Part shown: positions 41,908 through 52,284 of the stretch, piece after piece
How positions within the stretch are numbered: position 1 is the stretch's first letter
Layout: every line of letters begins with the position of its first letter
Assembly (NCBI RefSeq): GCF_002911015.1
Contig: NZ_KZ626857.1
Coordinates: 39,431 to 103,430, forward strand
Direction: 5' to 3'
From: Streptomyces populi
GTDB lineage: Bacteria; Actinomycetota; Actinomycetes; Streptomycetales; Streptomycetaceae
DNA length: 64,000 bases
The notes under the pieces: model-generated
Seen by the model: the letters and a program-made list of their open reading frames with translations, nothing else
Told to the model about the DNA's origin: nothing
Database searches by the model: none
Position numbers and translations under genes: made by a program

Positions 41908-42573
41908 TCAGGCCGCCAGCCGGCCGGCCTCCTCGACCGCCTCCTCCAGGCTGTCCACCACGGGGACGCCGGCCTCCTCCAGGCTGGCGCGGCTGTGGGA
42001 GCCCCCGGTGTAGAGGACGGCCCCGGCACCGACGTGCCGTGCGGCCGTGGCGTCGTCCAGCGCGTCGCCGATCACCACCACCCGGGCCGGTTCGACACCG
42101 GCGAGGGCGGCGAGGTGGCGCACCATGTGCTCGGCCTTGCTGCCGCCGGAGGGCCCGGTGCGCCCGTCCACCCGCAGGAAGTGCGACTCGATCCCGAAGC
42201 CCCGCACCAGCGGGACCAGCTCCTCGTGCACGTACATGCTCAGGATGGACTGGCTGCGGCCCCCCGCCGCCCATCCGGCGAGCAGGGCGGGCACCCCGAC
42301 GGTGAGCCCGCACGCCCTGCGGTGTTCGGCGTAGTACCGGTGGAAGGTCTCGTCCATGAGCTGCCACTCGGTGTCCGACGGCAGCCGTCCCATCAGCCGC
42401 TCGTAGAACTTCGGCACGGGCACGCAGTACATCGCCCGGTACCGCTCCAGGGTGATCGGCTCAAGTCCCAGCTCGGCGAACGCCGCGTTCGTCGCCCCGA
42501 TGATCGCGTCATTGTCGTGGAACAGCGTGCCGTTCCAGTCCCACACAATGTGCGCTTCTCCTTGCTTCCCCAT
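41908..42573 (-). CDS. HAD-superfamily hydrolase (phosphoglycolate phosphatase-like)
   Basis: 221 residues with the HAD core and an alpha-helical C1 cap. Motif I is VWDWNGTL, where the nucleophile Asp12 is present but the usual second Asp (general acid) is Asn14. Motif II is likely the Ser in SILSMY, motif III Lys in GSKAEH, and motif IV GDALDDATAA. The D-x-N variant occurs in a subset of HAD proteins and may slow or alter hydrolysis. The substrate is unknown. Convergent with the PfpI gene; the next upstream gene in the same direction starts 573 nt away. Confidence 0.8.
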   Translation of the reverse strand: MGKQGEAHIVWDWNGTLFHDNDAIIGATNAAFAELGLEPITLERYRAMYCVPVPKFYERLMGRLPSDTEWQLMDETFHRYYAEHRRACGLTVGVPALLAGWAAGGRSQSILSMYVHEELVPLVRGFGIESHFLRVDGRTGPSGGSKAEHMVRHLAALAGVEPARVVVIGDALDDATAARHVGAGAVLYTGGSHSRASLEEAGVPVVDSLEEAVEEAGRLAA

Positions 42574-42630
42574 ACGGAGAAAGTACCCCCCGCCACCGAC
42601 AGCACGGCGTGACGGGAGGGGACCGGGCGG

Positions 42631-43146
42631 CTACTCCCCGAGGCCGACCAGGCCGGGGACCTCCTGCGTGGCGAACCACAGCAGTTCGTGGTCCTCCGCG
42701 CCGTCGACCACGAACTGGGCGTCGTCGTCCCCGGCGTCCGCCGCGCCGACCGCGGACGCGGCCGCGGTCACGTCCGCCTCGGCGTCGGCCGCGTCGACGT
42801 GCACGGCGGCCGCCTTGGCCAGGGTCACGTCCTGGGAGACCCGCACCTCGCCGAGCGCCGCGGGATCGAGTCCGCGGTCGGGGTCGGCGGCCGCGGCCCG
42901 GTCCGGGACGTCGACCGCGACGACGACCCGGCGCCGGGCGGCCTCCGGCTCGGCCGCCAGGAGCCGCAGCGAGGCCAGTGCGGCGCGGCTCAGCGCCGCG
43001 TACTCCAGTTCCTCGATGTCGTCGGAGAGGTACCACTCGCGCAGGGCGGGCGTGACGGCGTACGCGGTGAACGGTCCCGTCTCCAGCTCTCCCGTCTTGT
43101 ACGCCTCGGCGAGACCGGAGAGGGTCAGGGGGACGTAGACGCGCAT
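42631..43146 (-). CDS. Conserved actinobacterial protein (DUF6912-like)
   Basis: 171 residues beginning MRVYVPLTLSGLAEA, with an Ala/Asp-rich middle and DHELLWFATQEVPGLV at the end. I recognise it as the small protein commonly encoded near secA in Streptomyces, now a family of unknown function. It is soluble, acidic and without membrane segments. No strong ribosome-binding site precedes ATG 43146. It is divergent from the Rv3235-like gene across 355 nt. Confidence 0.75.
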   Translation of the reverse strand: MRVYVPLTLSGLAEAYKTGELETGPFTAYAVTPALREWYLSDDIEELEYAALSRAALASLRLLAAEPEAARRRVVVAVDVPDRAAAADPDRGLDPAALGEVRVSQDVTLAKAAAVHVDAADAEADVTAAASAVGAADAGDDDAQFVVDGAEDHELLWFATQEVPGLVGLGE

Positions 43147-43501
43147 GGCTGGCCGCTTTCGTAGTCGGGGCTCCGGGGTCACGCGGTCCGAGCACTCCGG
43201 GGAGGGCCGTCCCGCGCCTCCGGGAGGGACTTCAGGATACGTGCGGGTGTCCCCTTTCGAGGTCCCGGCGACACTCTCCGTGGCGTCCACCCCACGCCGA
43301 CGATTCACCCGGTCCTCCCCCGTGCCGCCAAGGGTTCCGCCCCTCCCGGCAACCCTGATAGGTGAACTTTCCGGCCGCCGCGACGCGCTCCCGCCGTCCT
43401 TGCGCGGGCCCCCTCCCGGCTCGTACAAGATCCCCGACACCAAAGTTACCGACTGGTACCCGCCGGTGCCGACCGGTCCGGACGACGAACGGGGACGACG
43501 C
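43147..43501. other. 355-nt divergent intergenic region
   Basis: Lies between the DUF6912-like gene (-) and the Rv3235-like gene (+), so it should contain promoters for both. No clear -35/-10 pair, palindrome or RNA could be supported. Confidence 0.35.
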
Positions 43502-44164
43502 ATGAACAAGGTGATGACCAGGACGAGGCGCCACCCGGGCACCCGGCCGCCCGGCCGTCAGGACTCCCGGCGCCCCGGCGGCTCCCCGCCCCGCACCCCG
43601 GGCACGGGCACCCCCGCCAGGACCCCGGGCGGACGCCCGCCGCAGGACACGAACCCGTCCCCCGCCCGCACCCCCTCGTCCCCGCGGCCCCCGGCCCTCC
43701 TGGCACCGGCCGGTGGCCGCGCGCCGGTGACCGTGAGGGAGGACGACGGGTCCCCGGCGACGGCGCGGGGCGGGGCCCGGCCGCTCACCGCGTCGTCCGC
43801 CGAAGCGCCTCTGCGTCCGGCTCCCCGGCCCCGCCCCACCGATGTCTTCGCCGAACGTCTGCTGGCCGTGCTGAGCGGCGCCCGCCCCGTCCACTGCATG
43901 CTGCGCCACACCGCGGGCCGGGCCTACGACGAACTGGTCCGGCTCGCCGAACTCGGCCCTCTGCGCACCCGGGGTCCCCGTCCCGTCGTACGCGACGTCG
44001 GCTACTACGTCGCACGCCCGGACGCCGTCGAGGCCTTCGCCCGCATCGGCGCCGGCGACCAGCTCCGCGCCATGGCCTTCCGGCTGGAACAGGGACCCGA
44101 CCTCCGCTGGCGCTGCACCGCCATCGAGCTCGGCGGCCCGCGCACCCCCCGCCCCCGGGGCTGA
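43502..44164 (+). CDS. Rv3235-family protein
   Basis: 220 residues. The first ~100 are Pro/Arg/Gly-rich and probably disordered. The conserved part (about 108-212) has FAERLLAVLSGARPVHCMLRHTA spread over two helices, then AYDELVRLAEL and a C-terminal WRCTAIEL. This matches the mycobacterial Rv3235 family, whose gene also lies near secA. It has no assigned function; the fold of the conserved part suggests a protein-interaction module. ATG 43502 has GGGGA about 7 nt upstream. Convergent with secA. Confidence 0.75.
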   Translation: MNKVMTRTRRHPGTRPPGRQDSRRPGGSPPRTPGTGTPARTPGGRPPQDTNPSPARTPSSPRPPALLAPAGGRAPVTVREDDGSPATARGGARPLTASSAEAPLRPAPRPRPTDVFAERLLAVLSGARPVHCMLRHTAGRAYDELVRLAELGPLRTRGPRPVVRDVGYYVARPDAVEAFARIGAGDQLRAMAFRLEQGPDLRWRCTAIELGGPRTPRPRG

Positions 44165-44247
44165 ACGGCGCCGTCGCGCCACGTCCGGGCCACGGGCCGT
44201 CGGCCCCCGGCCCGCGGTGTCCACAGCCGACCCCGGACGGTGGCCCG

Positions 44248-44292
44248 GACACGGGAAGGGCCGGACACCAGGTGTCCGGCCCTTCCCGTGTC
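44248..44292. terminator. Bidirectional terminator between Rv3235-like gene and secA
   Basis: Perfect 22-base inverted repeat around a single A (44270), 45 nt in all, between convergent stops at 44164 and 44338. It is one of the longest perfect stems in the window. Confidence 0.85.
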
Positions 44293-44337
44293 ATCCGGTC
44301 GCGTGCCGCGGTACTGCCCGCCGCAGGCGACCCTCAC

Positions 44338-47178
<2,841 letters not shown>

Positions 47179-47386
47179 GGGGGTTTGTCTCCTTGCCGGT
47201 CGGGCCTGGGACGGTCGGTTTCAATGACAGATTCAAATCACAGCTTGAGCAACGGCCATCGTAAGCGAGGACCACACCGCGCCGGGAGGTCTGCCGGTGA
47301 CAGCCACTAGGACAACGGACGGGTGCCGCCGAAGGTGCCGCGCCCATACAGCGAAAAGTAGCGAACCGATCACCCAGGGCAAAGGA

Positions 47387-47989
47387 ATGGCGTCCTTCCG
47401 GATGCCCGAGCAGAATCGGCCGATGGACCCCGTCACGCTGACCACCGACCGTCTCGTCCTGCGCGCCGTGGGCGTGGAGGACACCGACGCCGTCTTCGCG
47501 GCCGCCCAGGATCCCGACATCCAGCGCTGGACCACGATCCCGTCGCCCTATCTGCTCGAGCACGCGTCGGGCTTCACGGACCAGACGGTGCCCGAGGGCT
47601 GGGCGGACGGTTCGGCCTTCACCTTCGGGATCTTCCTCCCCTCCGGGGAGCTGGCGGGCATGCTCTCCATCACCATGCGCTCCCTGGGCGTCGCCGAGGT
47701 GGGCTACTGGGCGGCGAAGGAGCACCGCGGCAACGGCTACATCGCCGAGGCCACCGTCGCCGCCTCCCGCTGGGCCTTCACGGACCTGTCCGTCGACCGT
47801 GTCGAATGGCGCGCCGAGGTCGGCAACACCGGTTCCCGCGGGGTGGCCGAACGCGCCGGCTTCACCGTCGAGGGGACCCTCCGCTCCGCCCTCAACAACA
47901 AGGGCGTGCGCAGGGACTGCTGGGTGGGCTCGCTGCTCCCCTCCGACCTGGGCCTCCCCTCGACGGCTCCGTACCTGCCGGCCAGGTGA
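47387..47989 (+). CDS. GNAT-family N-acetyltransferase (RimJ/RimL type)
   Basis: 200 residues. The N-terminus TDRLVLRAVGVEDTDAVF and the acetyl-CoA-binding KEHRGNGYIAEAT, then ERAGFTVEGTLRSAL, mark the RimJ/RimL-like GNAT subgroup that acetylates alpha-amino groups of proteins or small amines. The substrate is unknown. ATG 47387 is taken because AGGG lies 7 nt upstream; ATG 47402 and 47423 are alternatives. Divergent from secA across about 200 nt. Confidence 0.83.
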   Translation: MASFRMPEQNRPMDPVTLTTDRLVLRAVGVEDTDAVFAAAQDPDIQRWTTIPSPYLLEHASGFTDQTVPEGWADGSAFTFGIFLPSGELAGMLSITMRSLGVAEVGYWAAKEHRGNGYIAEATVAASRWAFTDLSVDRVEWRAEVGNTGSRGVAERAGFTVEGTLRSALNNKGVRRDCWVGSLLPSDLGLPSTAPYLPAR

Positions 47990-48083
47990 GCTCCGTACGG
48001 GTCCCGGCGCCGTACCCCGCGCCGGACCCCGCGACCGGTCCGCGGGCGCCCCGGTTGTCAGTGGCACCGCCTACCGTGTGGGC

Positions 48084-49349
48084 ATGACGAGTCTCCCGCG
48101 TCCCACCACCGAACTCTCCGCGGACGAAGCCCGCCGCATCGCCCTGCGGGCGCAGGGTTTCCTGGGCGCCCCGGACCGCAGGGCGGGCGTCCGCGGGGTC
48201 CTGCGGCACCTCGGCGCGGTCCAGCTCGACACGATCTCCGTCCTCGCCCGGTCCCACGAACTGATCCCGTACGCCCGTCTCGGCGCCGTCGGCCGCAAGA
48301 CCGTCGAACAGGCCTACTGGACGTCCGCGCCGCCCGCCGGCACACCGTCCGCCGAGACACCCCCGGCACCGCACGCCTTCGAGTACTGGTCCCACGCGGC
48401 CTGCATCCTGCCCGTGGAGGAGTGGCCCCACTTCGCGTTCCGCCGCCGCGCCTACCGCGCCCGCCCGCACTGGAACCACGACCTGCCCGACGGCGCCTAC
48501 GACCAGGTCGTCAAGCAGCTGCGCGCCGAAGGACCCCTCACGGCCACGGACTTGGGCGGGGCGAAGAAGACCAGCGAGTGGTGGGACTGGTCGGGCACGA
48601 AGGTCGCCGTCGAGCGCGCGCTGATGTACGGCGAGGTGGTGTGCGTGGAGCGGCGCGGCTGGAAGCGGGTCTACGACCTGGCGGAGCGCGCGATCCCCGA
48701 GCCGCTGCTCCATGACGAACTGGACGACAGGGAGTGCGTGCGCCGTCTCGTCCGCCTCGCCGGCCGGTCCCTCGGTGTCGGCACCCGCGCGGACATCGCC
48801 GATTACCACCGCCTCAAGCTGGAGCAGGTCGACGCGGTGATCGCGGACTCGGGCCTGGTCGCCGTGACGGTGGAGGGCTGGGGCAGGGCCGCGGCCGGAA
48901 AGGGCGCCGGCGGTTCGGGCGGAAGACCGGCCGGTGACGCGTGGGCGGACCCGGCGGCGCTGGAGACGGTCCCGCGCGGCCGCCACCGTACGACGCTCCT
49001 GTCGCCGTTCGACTCCCTCATCTGGGAGCGGGCGCGCACGGAGCGGATCTTCGACTTCACGCACCGGCTGGAGGCGTACACGCCCAGACCGAAGCGGATC
49101 CACGGCTACTTCGCGATGCCGGTCCTGGCCGGGGGCCGGCTCGTCGGCCGGGTCGATCCGGCCCGGGAGGGTCGCACGCTGGTCGCCAGGCAGGTCACCC
49201 TGGACGGTGCGAAGGCGGTCCCGGCGGTGGCTCAGGCCCTGGCGGAGGCCGCGGGCTGGGTGGACTGCACGGACGTGCGGGTCGAGCGGGTGGACGCTCC
49301 CGACCTGCGCGAACCACTGGCCGCGGAGCTCGTCCGCATCCTGGGGTGA
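48084..49349 (+). CDS. YcaQ/AlkX-like DNA glycosylase (HTH_42, winged-helix family)
   Basis: 421 residues with the tandem winged-helix architecture of the AlkZ/YcaQ family. Near the N-terminus it has LGAVQLDTISVLARSHELI: the Gln47-x-Asp49 pair is the QxD catalytic motif of YcaQ/AlkX enzymes, which unhook DNA interstrand crosslinks; AlkZ enzymes have QxQ instead. The C-terminal part has LLSPFDSLIWER and RIHGYFAMPVL, also typical. I therefore infer repair of alkylated or crosslinked DNA. A Gly/Ala-rich linker lies at about 272-292. ATG 48084; the stop is 3 nt from the convergent response-regulator stop. Confidence 0.83.
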   Translation: MTSLPRPTTELSADEARRIALRAQGFLGAPDRRAGVRGVLRHLGAVQLDTISVLARSHELIPYARLGAVGRKTVEQAYWTSAPPAGTPSAETPPAPHAFEYWSHAACILPVEEWPHFAFRRRAYRARPHWNHDLPDGAYDQVVKQLRAEGPLTATDLGGAKKTSEWWDWSGTKVAVERALMYGEVVCVERRGWKRVYDLAERAIPEPLLHDELDDRECVRRLVRLAGRSLGVGTRADIADYHRLKLEQVDAVIADSGLVAVTVEGWGRAAAGKGAGGSGGRPAGDAWADPAALETVPRGRHRTTLLSPFDSLIWERARTERIFDFTHRLEAYTPRPKRIHGYFAMPVLAGGRLVGRVDPAREGRTLVARQVTLDGAKAVPAVAQALAEAAGWVDCTDVRVERVDAPDLREPLAAELVRILG

Positions 49350-49352
49350 CGT

Positions 49353-50099
49353 CTAGCGGATCTCGAGGATCTTCTCCCGCATCGCGTACACCACGGCCTC
49401 CATCCTGGAGTGCAGTTGCAGCTTCTCCAGGATGTTGCGCACGTGGTTCTTCACGGTGTTCTCGGAGATGAACAGCTCCTTGGCGATGTCACGGTTGTTC
49501 ATCCCCGTGGCCACCAGCTTGAGGACCTCCAGCTCACGGTCGGTGAGCCGCGGCGCCGGCACCAGCCGGCGCTCGTCGGTCCGCTGGATCATCGACTTGA
49601 ACTCGGTGAGGAGCTTCGACGCCATCGACGGGCTGATCTGCGACTGCCCGTCGGCCACCGCGCGGATGGCCGTGGCCACCTCGTCCGTGGAGATCTCCTT
49701 GAGGAGGTACCCGGTCGCCCCCGCCTTGATCGCGTCGTAGAGGTCGGCCTCCTCGTCGCTGATCGTCAGCATGATGATCTTCGCGCTGGGGGCCACCTCC
49801 TTGATGGAGGTGCACGCCTCGATACCGCCGCGCTTGGGCATCCGCACGTCCATCAGCACGATGTCGGGCAGCAGGTCGGCGGCCTTGTCGACCGCCTCCG
49901 CCCCGTCACCCGCCTCCCCGACGACCTGGATGTCCTCCTCGGCGGCGAGCACGATCTCCAGGCCTCGGCGGAAGAGGGCGTGGTCGTCCACGACGAGGAC
50001 CCTGATGGGCTCCTCACGTGAAGGGTCCCCGTCCGGGCCGGAGGCGACGACTCCGTCGTCAGTACCACCGGCACGCATCGGTCCGAAGCTGTCCGCCAT
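49353..50099 (-). CDS. NarL/FixJ-type response regulator (LuxR HTH)
   Basis: 248 residues. A ~30-residue N-terminal extension precedes the receiver domain (about 32-150), which has VVDDH (37-40 region), phospho-acceptor Asp84 in VLMDVRMP, and conserved Thr/Lys near LTISDEE and YLLKE. The LuxR-type HTH (about 183-245) has LTDRELEVLKLVATG and SENTVKNHVRNIL. No histidine kinase gene is adjacent, so it is an orphan by position. ATG 50099 has GGAGG 5 nt upstream. It is transcribed in the same direction as hpf but separated by a hairpin. Confidence 0.88.
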   Translation of the reverse strand: MADSFGPMRAGGTDDGVVASGPDGDPSREEPIRVLVVDDHALFRRGLEIVLAAEEDIQVVGEAGDGAEAVDKAADLLPDIVLMDVRMPKRGGIEACTSIKEVAPSAKIIMLTISDEEADLYDAIKAGATGYLLKEISTDEVATAIRAVADGQSQISPSMASKLLTEFKSMIQRTDERRLVPAPRLTDRELEVLKLVATGMNNRDIAKELFISENTVKNHVRNILEKLQLHSRMEAVVYAMREKILEIR

Positions 50100-50242
50100 C
50101 GTTCCTCCCCCTGAAGGCCGTGGCCTGTGTTTCCGTGGCATCGCCAACCCAAGGCAACGGCCCACCGGTTGGGCCGGTGCGGCCATGATTCCATGTCCGG
50201 ACGGCGGCGGGGTGACGGAGCGGGACGTGAAGTGGTCGCACA

Positions 50243-50283
50243 CCGGTGCCCCTGGGGGCGCACTCACGCTCCAGGGGCACCGG
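50243..50283 (-). terminator. Hairpin between hpf and the response regulator gene
   Basis: 13-bp perfect arms (50243-50255 and 50271-50283) with a 15-nt loop, about 20 nt past the hpf stop. It would limit read-through from hpf into the response-regulator gene. Confidence 0.65.
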
Positions 50284-50304
50284 CTCATCCGTCACCGTGG
50301 ACGG

Positions 50305-50997
50305 TCAGCCGCCGAGCGCGCCGCCCGGCGCGTCCGCTCCGCCCTGGGCGACCATCGCTTCCGTGCTGAGGTGGATGACCCCGTAGTCGTACGCATGGCG
50401 CCGGTAGACGACGCTGGGCTCCTTGGTCTCGGAGTCGACGAAGAGGTAGAAGTCGTGCCCGACCAGCTCCATCTCGTAGAGCGCCTGGTCGAGCGTCATC
50501 GGTGCGGCCACGTGGGTCTTCTCCCGGACGACACAGGGGCCTTCGCCCATGATCTCGAGAGAGCCGATCTTCTTGGTGGGCACGGCGTCCGGCTCCTCGT
50601 CACGGACGACGTCGCCGCTGCCGTTCAGGGTCGCGGCACCCGGGACGACGTCGGCGACCTCGGCTGCCGAGATCCTGCCGTTGCCACGGCGGGTGTAACG
50701 CTTGTCGTGCTGCTTGCGCAGCCTGGCCTCGAGCTTGTCCGCAGCCAGGTCGAGTGCTGCATACGCGTCGCTTGCCGCCGCCTCCGCCCGGATCACCGGT
50801 CCGCGGGAGTGGAGCGTGATCTCCACCCGGTCACTGCGGTCGGCCTGTCGGGGGTTGGGCTCCTTGGACACCTCGACGTCGAGGCTGATCACCTTGCCAT
50901 CGAGCTTCTGGATCTTCTCCAGCTTCAGCTTCTCGGCCACGTGCTTGCGGAACCGCTCGGGCACCTCGGTCTTGCGGCCCTTGACGACGATGTCCAC
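50305..50997 (-). CDS. hpf: Long-form ribosome hibernation promoting factor
   Basis: 230 residues. The N-terminal HPF/YfiA domain (about 1-105) begins VDIVVKGRKTEVPERF and binds the 30S decoding region; the C-terminal dimerisation domain (about 165-220) has PMTLDQALYEMELVGHDFYLF and VVYRRHAYDYGVIHL. This long form brings two 70S particles together as inactive 100S dimers in resting cells. GTG 50997 is chosen because it has ACGGAG at 7-nt spacing and begins the conserved domain; an ATG at 51054 is in frame but has no conserved sequence. It lies between comF (upstream) and the response-regulator gene. Confidence 0.93.
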   Translation of the reverse strand: MDIVVKGRKTEVPERFRKHVAEKLKLEKIQKLDGKVISLDVEVSKEPNPRQADRSDRVEITLHSRGPVIRAEAAASDAYAALDLAADKLEARLRKQHDKRYTRRGNGRISAAEVADVVPGAATLNGSGDVVRDEEPDAVPTKKIGSLEIMGEGPCVVREKTHVAAPMTLDQALYEMELVGHDFYLFVDSETKEPSVVYRRHAYDYGVIHLSTEAMVAQGGADAPGGALGG

Positions 50998-51312
50998 GCA
51001 GAACTCCGTTCCCGGATAGCCCCGCTCCACTGGCGGAGCATCTCCCTTTTGCACCAGATTCCGGTGAGCCCCGGAACCTCGGACTCGGTGACTTTCACCT
51101 CCTCCTCCCCCAAGGACAAGATCTCCACCCCACCGATGCGGGTGATTGCCGGAAAGTCACGCTTCGGCACTCGGATGCGCGAGGTACGGCCTGCGCCATT
51201 GCCTCACAACCGAACATATCTCGCCCGGACGGATGTCGTCACCCTCTACTGATACGTACCTCCGTTCAGGTGAATTGACTCTCGTATTACCTGCAACGAT
51301 GCAAGTTCTCGG
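50998..51312 (-). promoter_or_regulatory. hpf upstream region
   Basis: 315 nt between the end of comF and the hpf start. The part at 51180-51300 is relatively AT-rich and is the likely promoter area. A GC-poor TATGTT on the minus strand could be a -10 element, but I found no good -35. A purine-rich GGAGGAGG near 51110 precedes no convincing gene. Confidence 0.35.
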
Positions 51313-52149
51313 TCAGTTCCGGTTTATTTCGAAGGCGTCCAGAGGTGCCGCGATCACGGCCGAACAGACCGCGCCACCGCTCGTTCCTTCGGCCTGCTCC
51401 CTACCCACGATTCGTCCGTACATCTCCGCCCGTCCCGTCCTCTCACCCGTCCATAGCAGCGCCCGCGCGTCCGGCCGCGCGCCCCGCACCGCCCGCGCCG
51501 CCTCCGCCAGCGACGCCCCCGTCGTCATCAGGTCGTCCACCAGCACGATCCGGCCTCCCCCGGCCAGCAGCCGCTCGCCCCCGGCGACGACCTCCAGGGC
51601 ACCCGCCAGGTTCACCGCCCGCTGACGGGAGTTCAGCCCGGCCTGGTCGGCCACGGCACGCCGCTGCCGCAGCACCCCGAGCACCCGGGCCGGCGTCCCC
51701 GTGCGCCGCAGCTCGCCCGCCGCCGCGAGAGCGATCCGCCGCACCGGATCATGGCCCCGCGCCCGGACCGCCCACCGCGCCGACGGCACCGGTACGAGCA
51801 GCACCGGCCGTTCCCGCGAAGCCGGGGACCGCCCCGCCGGACCAGGGCGTCCCACCGGCCCCGTACCCGCTCGCACGGCCCCCGCGAGGGCAGCGCCCAG
51901 GGGTGCCGCCAGGGCCAGCGCACCCCGTTCCTTGTGGGCGAGGAGCACGGCCCGCACCTCGTCCCCGTAAGGAGCCGCCGCGTGCACGACAGGCAGCCCG
52001 GCCGGCTCGGGCGCCGGTCGCACCCGGCACGGAGCGGCCCCCGTCAGGACGGCACGGCACCCGGGACAGAGCACCGTGCGAGGCCTTCCGCAGCCTCCGC
52101 ACTCGGCCGGCAGCACCAGATCCGTGAGGTCCCGCCACCACCCCCGCAT
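51313..52149 (-). CDS. comF: ComF-family phosphoribosyltransferase-like protein
   Basis: 278 residues. An N-terminal zinc-finger motif has four cysteines (17, 20, 28, 31), then a phosphoribosyltransferase domain with PRPP motif VLVDDLMTTGAS (202-213) and the NSRQRAVNLAGA segment. In other bacteria ComFC takes part in DNA uptake; in Streptomyces the role is unknown. ATG 52149 gives the usual short N-terminus; the frame is open further upstream but without family sequence. A terminator separates it from lpqB, so it has its own promoter. Confidence 0.87.
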   Translation of the reverse strand: MRGWWRDLTDLVLPAECGGCGRPRTVLCPGCRAVLTGAAPCRVRPAPEPAGLPVVHAAAPYGDEVRAVLLAHKERGALALAAPLGAALAGAVRAGTGPVGRPGPAGRSPASRERPVLLVPVPSARWAVRARGHDPVRRIALAAAGELRRTGTPARVLGVLRQRRAVADQAGLNSRQRAVNLAGALEVVAGGERLLAGGGRIVLVDDLMTTGASLAEAARAVRGARPDARALLWTGERTGRAEMYGRIVGREQAEGTSGGAVCSAVIAAPLDAFEINRN

Positions 52150-52235
52150 GACCACCACTGTGCCGACGCCCGGCCCGTTCGGCCACCCCTGTGGAAAACC
52201 CTGGAGCACCGGCTGTGGACGGCTCCCGGAACGGC

Positions 52236-52268
52236 GGTGGGCCCGCCCGGAGACCGGACGGGCCCACC
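52236..52268 (-). terminator. Hairpin terminator after lpqB
   Basis: 15-base arms (52236-52250 and 52254-52268) with one mismatch and a 3-nt loop, 17 nt past the lpqB stop. It likely ends the mtrA-mtrB-lpqB transcript. Confidence 0.75.
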
Positions 52269-52284
52269 TCTGACGCACACGGCG

